Positions 9,933-18,908 of a DNA stretch of 64,000 nt are shown piece after piece. The notes beneath the pieces are model-generated. The model was given only the letters and a program-made list of their open reading frames with translations. It was not told the DNA's origin and did no database searches. The stretch is from UBA2357 sp041916775 (GTDB lineage: Bacteria > Pseudomonadota > Gammaproteobacteria > Burkholderiales > Rhodocyclaceae), in the NCBI GenBank assembly GCA_041916775.1, contig JAYRYZ010000005.1:1-64000 (forward strand). Direction: 5' to 3'. Made by a program: the position numbers and the translations under genes. Position 1 is the stretch's first letter. The number at the start of each line of letters is the position of its first letter.

Positions 9933-11411
9933 TCATTGCTTCTGCTGATTGCTGCCGAAATAGCTCATGCGCCGGCGTGGCGAGAGGTAGTCGAGTGCAG
10001 CGGGCTCGAGCTCCCGCGCCTTGATCGCAATGTCGATCTGCACCTCCGGCTCTTCGGTGAGGTCGATCACCAGTGCGTCGTTCTTGGGCACGGCGGGATC
10101 GAACACCATCACCGAGGGGCGCAGCAGATCCGCGTGGTTCACAGATACCACCAGCCCCACGTTACCGTTCGACAGCTGCACCAGCGAACCCGGAGGATAT
10201 ACACCGAGCATGCGCACGAACTGCTGCAGCATACGCAGATCCCACATGCTGGCCTCCTCACGGAACATGCGCGCGAGGGCTTCGGCCGGGGTGATCGAAT
10301 CCGCTCGCGAGAGCGGATTGCACAGGTTGTCATAGCGGTTGGCGATGCCGACGATGCGCGCGAGGAGCGGGATCTTGTCGCCCGCGAGACCGCGGGGGAA
10401 GCCCTTGCCGTCGGCGGTCTCGTGGTGCAGTTCGATGATCTCGCGCACCGGGGCCGGCATGACCCCCATCTCGCGTGCCATCTCCGCACCATAGACGGTA
10501 TGAAGCCGGTAGAACTCCTCCTCGTGGCGGTTGCGGTGCGGATTACGCAGCACAGTGTCGGGCACGCGCAGCTTGCCGAGATCGTGGAACAGCGCACCTT
10601 CGCCAAGCACCTTCAAGAGCTCCGGCGGCAACCTCAGCTCGCGCCCGAGCAGCAGCGACAGCACCATCACGTTGAGGACATGAAAGTAGGCGGTCTCATC
10701 GGCGAGCTTCTCGTTCATCAAGTGGATCACCATCTCGCCATCGGCGGTGAAACCCTCCACCATCTTGGTGACCACCGCACGTGCCCCACCGATCGCGCGC
10801 TCCGGCGCAGCATGGATGCCCTGCATCACGTTGCGCACCTGGGCTGCCGCCTCTGTATAGCCGCGCTCGCAGCGGGAGATACGTTGCCGCACCGCGGCGA
10901 TGCGACGCGCCTGCTGCGCCTTACCCGCGCCAGGCTCGTCACGCACCGGCATCGGCTCAGTGGATGACGGGGCCGGTGCTGAAACGGTTGTTGCAGGAGT
11001 CGGCTGTGAAGTCGAAGCCGGCATTGAATCCGAAGCCGAGGTCGTGGTCGCCGCCGAGTTGAGAGCCGGAGGCGCCGCCCCGTCCTGTGGGGACAGCCGG
11101 GGCTGAACGGCATCGACCGCAGGGGCGGGCACCCCGGTTGGTACAGCCGCAGCGGCCGGCACGGGCTGCGCTCGGGCTGCCGCCGCATCGAGCGGCTTTG
11201 CGACGCTGCGCGAGGGTACGTAGCACACCTTGGCAAGACCGAGCGCACGTATCTGCTCTACCTGCGCCGCACTGGTGATACGGAACTGGTTGAACATGAA
11301 GGGGTGGTCCATCCAGCCCAGCTTCAGGCGCACGAACACCCCGGGACACAGCCGCGCCGGATCGATCTCGACCTCATCGACTTCCGACAAACCAGGGGAC
11401 TCTTTGGCCAA
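9933..11411 (-). CDS. HD-GYP cyclic-di-GMP phosphodiesterase with DUF3391 N-terminus
   Basis: About 492 residues. The N-terminal DUF3391 region (EIDPARLCPGVFVRLKLGWMDHPF) is followed by an Ala/Pro/Ser/Thr-rich linker (about residues 80-165) and an HD-GYP domain with LFHDLGKLRVP and HHETADGKGFP, where Phe replaces Tyr as in many active members. HD-GYP enzymes hydrolyse cyclic-di-GMP. An ATG at 11426 opens the frame, but an AAGGAG site lies inside those codons, six bases before a TTG at 11411, so TTG is the likelier start. Divergent from the PAS kinase. Confidence 0.88.
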   Translation of the reverse strand: MAKESPGLSEVDEVEIDPARLCPGVFVRLKLGWMDHPFMFNQFRITSAAQVEQIRALGLAKVCYVPSRSVAKPLDAAAARAQPVPAAAAVPTGVPAPAVDAVQPRLSPQDGAAPPALNSAATTTSASDSMPASTSQPTPATTVSAPAPSSTEPMPVRDEPGAGKAQQARRIAAVRQRISRCERGYTEAAAQVRNVMQGIHAAPERAIGGARAVVTKMVEGFTADGEMVIHLMNEKLADETAYFHVLNVMVLSLLLGRELRLPPELLKVLGEGALFHDLGKLRVPDTVLRNPHRNRHEEEFYRLHTVYGAEMAREMGVMPAPVREIIELHHETADGKGFPRGLAGDKIPLLARIVGIANRYDNLCNPLSRADSITPAEALARMFREEASMWDLRMLQQFVRMLGVYPPGSLVQLSNGNVGLVVSVNHADLLRPSVMVFDPAVPKNDALVIDLTEEPEVQIDIAIKARELEPAALDYLSPRRRMSYFGSNQQKQ

Positions 11412-11509
11412 GGCGACTCCTTGCATTCAGCATTTCATGGGGGAAACACTGGCTTCAGCACATTCTGACAGTTATTCTAGATTCCCTGGAATCAAAAACG
11501 GACTGACCG

Positions 11510-13123
<1,614 letters not shown>

Positions 13124-13197
13124 TCCGCTGAAACTCTGCGCCCGCATACCGAGCTTGCGCGTACACTGCCGCCTTTGCGCATGAACGGAAACCCACG

Positions 13198-13794
13198 ATG
13201 CCCCCATTTCAAGACCTCGACGCACTGATGTTGCTGGCGATGATGCTGGCCGCCAAGCGGCGCCCGGCTACACTCGCCGAGGTGATCGCGGCGCTGGACC
13301 TTCTCGAAGGCGGGCTGCCGCCCCAGGTGCAGATCGGCAAGTCCTTCGCACGCCTCTCGGAAGCCGGGCTCCTGCATGAGCAGGAAGGCGGCTTCGCCCT
13401 GACCGCCGCAGCCGAGGCGCTGGTTACCGGGCTGAAGAAGAAGAGCGACACCGCCGAGCGCATCCAGGTGCTGCGCGAGCGCCTCATCACGCACACGCAG
13501 GACATTCCGGCGACGCTGATCGCGCTCACACCGAAGCAGTTGGGCGATGCGGTGCTCGCGTTCCGCACCGCAGAAAAGAGCAGCAAGCGCACACTGATGG
13601 CCGAACGCCCGCAGCCCGCCGAGGCGGACAAGCGCAAGCCCGCTGCTCGTAGCGGCAAGCCGCCTGCAGCGAAGCGTGGCGCAGCCAAACCGGCGGCGGC
13701 CGCGGCCAAACCCGCCCCCGCCGGCAGACAGCCGGCCACTTCCGAGTCGCCTACATCGGTGTGGGATACGGCCAAGCCGCGCAGGCGGGGCTGA
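13198..13794 (+). CDS. Hypothetical protein with histone H1-like basic tail
   Basis: I do not recognise a named family. Residues 1-125 look helical and may form a winged-helix-like fold (AEVIAALDLLEGG ... LSEAGLLHEQEGGFALTAAAEALV). Residues 130-198 are a low-complexity Ala/Lys/Pro/Arg tail resembling histone H1-like DNA-binding tails. A GGAAA site precedes the ATG. The gene ends four bases before dbpA and is probably co-transcribed. A DNA- or RNA-binding role is inferred from composition only. Confidence 0.65.
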   Translation: MPPFQDLDALMLLAMMLAAKRRPATLAEVIAALDLLEGGLPPQVQIGKSFARLSEAGLLHEQEGGFALTAAAEALVTGLKKKSDTAERIQVLRERLITHTQDIPATLIALTPKQLGDAVLAFRTAEKSSKRTLMAERPQPAEADKRKPAARSGKPPAAKRGAAKPAAAAAKPAPAGRQPATSESPTSVWDTAKPRRRG

Positions 13795-13798
13795 GCAT

Positions 13799-15223
13799 AT
13801 GCAAGAGCAGATTACCTCCGACGACACCACCAAGGATGGCGCCCCGTTCGGCACCTTGCCGCTGCCGGCGGCGATGCTCGCCAACCTCACACAGATCGGC
13901 TACCTGGACATGACCCCGGTGCAGGCGGCCACCTTGCCGCGTGCGCTGGCCGGCCACGACCTCATCGCCCAGGCAAAGACGGGCAGCGGCAAGACCGCCG
14001 CCTTCGCACTGCCGCTGCTCCTGCGCCTGGATGTGAGCCGGCTCGCGGTGCAGGCGATGGTGCTGTGCCCCACGCGCGAGCTTGCCGAGCAGGTCGCACA
14101 GGAGATCCGCCGCCTCGCGCGCTTTGCCGGCAACATCAAGGTGCTGACGCTATGTGGCGGCCACACCATCCGTCCGCAGCGCGACAGCCTCGCGCACGGC
14201 GCGCATGTGGTCGTCGGCACGCCGGGGCGCATCATGGACCACCTCGATCGCGGCAGCCTCGTGCTCGACGCGCTCGCCACGCTGGTGCTCGACGAGGCGG
14301 ACCGCATGCTCGACATGGGCTTTCACGATGACATCGCCCATGTCGTCAGCCACTGCCCCGCAGCGCGCCAGACGCTGCTGTTCTCGGCCACCTTTCCGGA
14401 AGGCATCACGCGCCTCGCGGCGCGCTTCATGCGGTCGCCGCAGACGGTGATGCTCACCGAACAGCACGACGCTGACACCATCCGCGAGCGCCATTACCGG
14501 GTGGCAGACGGCGAACGGCTGCAGGCCGTCGGCCGCCTGCTGCGCCACTACCGGCCGGCGAGCACGCTCGCGTTCTGCAACACCCGCCAGCAATGCCGCG
14601 ACCTCGTCGAGGCATTGCAGCGGGAGGGCATCGAGGCGCTGACGCTCAACGGCGAGCTCGAGCAACGCGAGCGCGACCAGGTGCTCATCCGCTTCGCCAA
14701 CCGCAGCTGCGCGGTGCTGGTCGCCACCGATGTCGCCGCGCGCGGGCTGGACATCGCCGAGCTGGAGGCCGTCATCAACGTGGACGTGACGCCCGAGCCG
14801 GAGGTGCACATCCACCGCATCGGCCGCACCGGCCGTGGCGCGCACGCCGGCTGGGCCTTCACCCTCGCCGGCCCGGCCGACGAGCGCCGCCTGGCGGCCA
14901 TCGCCGCGGCGAGCGGGCGTGAGCCGCAGTGGCACGATTTCGCCGCGCTGAGCGACGATGAAGATGACGGCGCGCCGCTCGTCCCGCCCATGGTGACGCT
15001 GCTGATCCTCGGCGGGCGCAAGGACAAGATCCGCCCCGGCGACGTGCTCGGCGCGCTCACCGGCGAGGCCGGCTTCACCCGCGACGACGTCGGCAGGATC
15101 AACGTCACCGACCAGCACACCTACGTCGCGGTGCGCCGCGAGATCGCCGCCGAGGCGGTACGCAAGCTCGCGGCCGGGCGGCTGAAAGGGCGTCAGGTGA
15201 AGGTGCGTCAGCTGGGAGGATGA
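13799..15223 (+). CDS. dbpA: ATP-dependent RNA helicase DbpA
   Basis: A 474-residue DEAD-box helicase with AQAKTGSGKT, PTRELAEQ, GTPGRI, DEADRMLDMG, SAT, ATDVAARGLDI and HRIGRTGR. The C-terminal RNA-binding domain (VTLLILGGRKDKIRPGDVLGAL ... GRQVKVRQL) is the DbpA type that recognises hairpin 92 of 23S rRNA in large-subunit assembly. The ATG at 13799 follows the previous gene closely; more codons are open upstream but encode the tail of that gene in another frame. Its last 16 bases overlap the end of the convergent kinase gene. Confidence 0.93.
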   Translation: MQEQITSDDTTKDGAPFGTLPLPAAMLANLTQIGYLDMTPVQAATLPRALAGHDLIAQAKTGSGKTAAFALPLLLRLDVSRLAVQAMVLCPTRELAEQVAQEIRRLARFAGNIKVLTLCGGHTIRPQRDSLAHGAHVVVGTPGRIMDHLDRGSLVLDALATLVLDEADRMLDMGFHDDIAHVVSHCPAARQTLLFSATFPEGITRLAARFMRSPQTVMLTEQHDADTIRERHYRVADGERLQAVGRLLRHYRPASTLAFCNTRQQCRDLVEALQREGIEALTLNGELEQRERDQVLIRFANRSCAVLVATDVAARGLDIAELEAVINVDVTPEPEVHIHRIGRTGRGAHAGWAFTLAGPADERRLAAIAAASGREPQWHDFAALSDDEDDGAPLVPPMVTLLILGGRKDKIRPGDVLGALTGEAGFTRDDVGRINVTDQHTYVAVRREIAAEAVRKLAAGRLKGRQVKVRQLGG

Positions 15224-16713
15224 GGGTTGCCCTCTGCCTGTACCTTGGGCAGCCGCACGCGCACGCGCGTGCCCTCGCCAGGGCTGCTGTCGAGCAGGAT
15301 CTCGCCGCCGTGGTGCTTGACGATCTCGTAGCTCACAGACAGCCCGAGGCCGGTGCCCTGGCCGACCGGGCGGGTGGTGAAGAAGGGCTCGAACACGTGG
15401 CGGCTCACCTCGGGCGGCATGCCGCAGCCGTTGTCGCGCACCTCGACCTCCAGCCAGTCGCCGTCCTCGCGGCTCGCGACGACGACGCGACCTTCGCCCG
15501 GCTCCACCGCCTGCAGCGCGTTGGTGACGAGGTTGGCGAAGACCTCGGCAAGCTGGCTGGGCTGGCATTCGAGCGGCGGCAGGGGCGACAGCGCGGTCTC
15601 GAGGGTGACGCCCGCCGGGGCGCTCGCACGTAGCGGGTCGACGCTGCCGGCCAGCACCGCGTTCAGTTCGGCCATCTGCCAGGCGGCGGTGCCGACCTCG
15701 GAGAAGGTCTTCATGTCACGCACGATGCGCTTCACTCGCGCCAGCCCGGTCTCGGTCTCGCCGAGCAGCTCGGCGAGATCCTGGCACAGGAAGTCGTAGT
15801 CCAGGCCCGCCTTGAGCGCGGCGAGGCGCTGCCGGCCCGCCTCGGAGAACGGCAGCTGGGCGTGGATCCGGTCGTAGGTGGCGATGAGACCGGTGAGTTT
15901 GGTCACATACTGGCGCAGCGTACCGATGTTGGAGACGACGAAGCCGATCGGGTTGTTGATCTCGTGTGCGACCCCGGCCGCGAGCCGACCGATTGCGGAC
16001 ATCTTCTCCGCCTGCACGAGCTGCTCGCGCGTGCTGCGCACCTCATCCAGCGCCGCCTGCAACTGGGCGGTGCGTTCGCGCACGCGCGCTTCCAGGCCGG
16101 CGTTGAGCTGCGCCAGCTCGTCGCGCGCCTTCGCGAGCGCGCTGTTGCGCTCGGCCATGAGTGCATACACGTGCTGCATTGCGTCGACGAGCACTGCGGT
16201 GCGGCCCGCCTCGCGCCCGGCATCGGCTGAACCATGCTCCGCCTGCGGCGCCTCGCCAATGAGACGCGCCATCTCCTGATCGGAGCCGAGGATGTGAAAC
16301 GACAGCCAACTGGTGACGAAACGTGCGAGCGGCTCGAGCAGGCTATCGGGTTCGGCTGCGGCAAGGACCTCGGCCCGCGCCATGCGGATCTGCTCGGCGA
16401 AAGCGGCGTGCTGCCGGGCATGCGCCTCGTCGTGTGCCCGCGGGCAGCCACCCGCCCACATGATGGCCTCCTCGTCGGCGAAATGCTGGCGTGCATAAGC
16501 ATCGAGCTGATCGAGCAAGGAAACGACCGCGCCCGCCTCGGGCTTGCGCTCCCCGGTGACCACCGCCACCAGGACGTTGAGCAGCTCGACCAGGCCGCGA
16601 TGCTGGGTGTCCACCAGAGCGATGCCGGTTTCGAAGCGCGCATCCCAGATAAAGGCCTGCAGCCCCTCCCCCGCACCGCCCGTGATCGGCAGGAACGAGG
16701 TCTCCGGGGTCAC
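15208..16713 (-). CDS. Hemerythrin-domain sensor histidine kinase
   Basis: 501 residues. The N-terminal bacteriohemerythrin domain (about 20-150) has the di-iron ligand pattern: VDTQH, ARQHFADEE, HARQH, and FHILGSDQ. A coiled linker and a kinase core follow, with H250 in GVAHEINNPIGF, NLVTNALQAV and GTGLGLSVS. Hemerythrins bind oxygen or nitric oxide, so this is probably a soluble oxygen/NO/redox sensor. It starts with GTG in a GTGA overlap with the stop of the upstream receiver-HD-GYP gene, so the two are translationally coupled and likely act together. Confidence 0.9.
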   Translation of the reverse strand: MTPETSFLPITGGAGEGLQAFIWDARFETGIALVDTQHRGLVELLNVLVAVVTGERKPEAGAVVSLLDQLDAYARQHFADEEAIMWAGGCPRAHDEAHARQHAAFAEQIRMARAEVLAAAEPDSLLEPLARFVTSWLSFHILGSDQEMARLIGEAPQAEHGSADAGREAGRTAVLVDAMQHVYALMAERNSALAKARDELAQLNAGLEARVRERTAQLQAALDEVRSTREQLVQAEKMSAIGRLAAGVAHEINNPIGFVVSNIGTLRQYVTKLTGLIATYDRIHAQLPFSEAGRQRLAALKAGLDYDFLCQDLAELLGETETGLARVKRIVRDMKTFSEVGTAAWQMAELNAVLAGSVDPLRASAPAGVTLETALSPLPPLECQPSQLAEVFANLVTNALQAVEPGEGRVVVASREDGDWLEVEVRDNGCGMPPEVSRHVFEPFFTTRPVGQGTGLGLSVSYEIVKHHGGEILLDSSPGEGTRVRVRLPKVQAEGNPHPPS

Positions 16714-18041
16714 TTCTCAGCGCCCCCGGGTTTGGTCGAATCCTTGCGGACGAACACCAGCAGGGCGCGGCCCACCGCAGCCTCCACCTTTGCAAGCTGC
16801 GCGATCAGATGCTCGTCGAGCACATGGCCGGCGAGCAGCAGCAGATAACCTTCCGGGTGCATCACGTCGCGCGCGACCACGAGCCCCGGATAGAGATGTT
16901 TGACCTTGACCTGTACCTCCTCGATCACCGGTTGGCCGCGTTCCGACAGGATCACGTCGAACATGTCGACCACTTGCGGGTCGTAGCGGGTGCCGCGGTT
17001 GTCGTGAAGGAAGGTGCGCGCTTCCACGCTGCTGAGCGGCCGCGCAGTGAGCGTGCCGAGGCACAGCGCGTCGTAGTCGTTGGCGACCGCGATGATGCGC
17101 GCACCGAGCGGAATCGCCAGCCCGGCGAGCTGATCGGGGAAGCCCTTGCCGTCGAAGCGCTCGTGGTGGTGGCGGATCAGCACATTGGCCTCGCGCAGCG
17201 GCTCGATACCCATTAGCAGGTTCTGCGCCAGCACCGGATGCTTCACGACGATGTTGCGGTCGTCGGCGCTCAGCCGATTCCACGGCTTGTCGACCAGTTC
17301 CTCGCTCCAGCCGATCTTGCCGATGTCGTGCAGCAGCGCGGCGAAGAAAATGTTCTGCACGCTCGCGTCGTCCTCGCCGAGACGCTGCGCCAGCGTGCGG
17401 GCGCTCTCGGCCACGCGCCGGCCGTGCCCGCCGAGGAGGTTCGAGCGCATGTCGAGCAGGCCCGAGAGCACCTTGATGGTGTTGAGGAAGGACTTCTTCA
17501 GGTTGCCGTTGGCCCCCTGCAGGAGATCGAGCGCCTTGCGCAAATCTGCGGTGCGCGCCATGACCTTGGCCTCCAGGCCGGCGTTGAGCGCCGCGAGCTC
17601 GGCGTTCTGCGCCTGCGTCAGCGCCAGCAGGCGTGTGTTCTCGCTCTGCAGGCGCTTCTGCTCCAGCGCCTTCTGCACCACCAGCACGATGTCGTTGTCG
17701 TCCCAGGGCTTGGCGATGTAGCGGTAGATCTCGCCGCGGTTGATTGCCGCCACGGTCGAGGTCACATCGGCATAGCCGGTCAGCAGCAGCCGCACCACTT
17801 CCGGCCAGCGCTGGCGTACCGCCTCGAGAAACTGCGCACCGTCCATCTGCGGCATGCGCATGTCCGAGATCACCAGGTCGATCGGGTGCTCGGCGAGCAG
17901 CTCCAGCCCGCGTGCGCCGCTCTCCGCGACGTGGATGGTGTAGCCGAGCGGCCTGAAGAGGCGCCGCAACGAAGACAGGATGCTGGCCTCGTCATCGACG
18001 AAAAGCAGGGTGCCAGGCGCTGCGGATTCTGACGAGGCCAT
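16710..18041 (-). CDS. Receiver-HD-GYP response regulator (RpfG-type)
   Basis: 443 residues: a receiver domain with D60 in LVISDMRMPQMDG and KPWDDND, a coiled coil (about 125-180), then an HD-GYP domain with H238-D239 in LLHDIGK and HHHERFDGKGFP. This is the RpfG layout, in which phosphorylation controls cyclic-di-GMP hydrolysis. The ATG at 18041 has a GGAG site nine bases upstream. The stop overlaps the start of the hemerythrin kinase, which suggests that the kinase signals to this enzyme. Confidence 0.92.
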   Translation of the reverse strand: MASSESAAPGTLLFVDDEASILSSLRRLFRPLGYTIHVAESGARGLELLAEHPIDLVISDMRMPQMDGAQFLEAVRQRWPEVVRLLLTGYADVTSTVAAINRGEIYRYIAKPWDDNDIVLVVQKALEQKRLQSENTRLLALTQAQNAELAALNAGLEAKVMARTADLRKALDLLQGANGNLKKSFLNTIKVLSGLLDMRSNLLGGHGRRVAESARTLAQRLGEDDASVQNIFFAALLHDIGKIGWSEELVDKPWNRLSADDRNIVVKHPVLAQNLLMGIEPLREANVLIRHHHERFDGKGFPDQLAGLAIPLGARIIAVANDYDALCLGTLTARPLSSVEARTFLHDNRGTRYDPQVVDMFDVILSERGQPVIEEVQVKVKHLYPGLVVARDVMHPEGYLLLLAGHVLDEHLIAQLAKVEAAVGRALLVFVRKDSTKPGGAEK

Positions 18042-18069
18042 CGGTTCGGCTCCGGAGTGTGGAACAGGT

Positions 18070-18594
18070 TCAGAAGGTGGATGATCCGCTACGTCCGCCG
18101 CCAGCGCCGCGCAACACCCACTCCTCCCCCTTCTTGATGGCCGCGGTGCTGCCCTTGAGGCTGAAGCGCACCGCCTTGAACGCCCCCGACTCCATCGGCA
18201 GTGCCACACCGACCATACCGCTGCCGTTGAGCGCGCTGCGGATGGCGTCGAAGGGCTTGATCAGGTACTCGTAGGTGCCGTCATTGACGCTGCAGATGCC
18301 TTCAATGTGCGCCGCACCGTCACGGCCGTTGAGCAACAGCGGATAGGTCGAGCCTTCCTCGCAGGTCGCGCCGGTGACCAGCACGTGGATGCAGTTGCTG
18401 TTCTCGGCGAAGCAGCGCACCGCAAGATACTTGTCGCCATCATCGATCGTAGTCCCGGCGATGGTGTCGCCGCTGCCGTCCTCGGCCATCATCACCATCC
18501 AGTCGCCAATGTTCTCGCGCTGGGCATGCGCGCTCCCCACAGATACGAACAGCACACCCAGAGCACACAGCAGGTAGCGAAACGGCTTGTTCAT
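18070..18594 (-). CDS. Exported hypothetical protein
   Basis: 174 residues with a clear signal peptide (MNKPFRYLLCALGVLFVSVGSAHA, cleavage before QREN), so the product is periplasmic or secreted. Four cysteines in the mature part (RCF, NCI, TCE, GICS) could form disulfides. I recognise no family. It is the first gene of a minus-strand run with the receiver-HD-GYP and hemerythrin-kinase genes (28-bp gap), so it may feed or accompany that pathway. A CCGGAG ribosome site precedes the ATG. Confidence 0.75.
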   Translation of the reverse strand: MNKPFRYLLCALGVLFVSVGSAHAQRENIGDWMVMMAEDGSGDTIAGTTIDDGDKYLAVRCFAENSNCIHVLVTGATCEEGSTYPLLLNGRDGAAHIEGICSVNDGTYEYLIKPFDAIRSALNGSGMVGVALPMESGAFKAVRFSLKGSTAAIKKGEEWVLRGAGGGRSGSSTF

Positions 18595-18908
18595 GCGGAA
18601 CTCCGGTCATCGGGATATGGGGAAAGGAGCCAAACGCGAGGCGCGGATGAATGGCTACGAAAATTTACCATCAATTACCATATCGACGTAAGGTCTCGCT
18701 TCGTACTGCACCACTTGGCACGGCGTGCGAGGAACGCGCAATCTGGTGCCAACTGGGGCACGCTCGTGACCTCGCGGCGTGCCGCTTGGTCAGGGGGTTT
18801 GCGCTATAGTCCGCGCTCAGCCGCGCCGACAACAACCGCCACCATGTTGCTGGCAACGCCAAGACGCCCCCTTTCGGCCAAGCTCGCCCCCGGATACGCC
18901 ACACCCTG
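18595..18908. other. Divergent intergenic region
   Basis: No gene is visible. TTACCAT occurs twice (18665-18671, 18675-18681) in an AT-rich patch. A -10-like TATAGT lies at 18805-18810, about 100 bp before the GGDEF-EAL gene, without a convincing -35. Confidence 0.35.
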
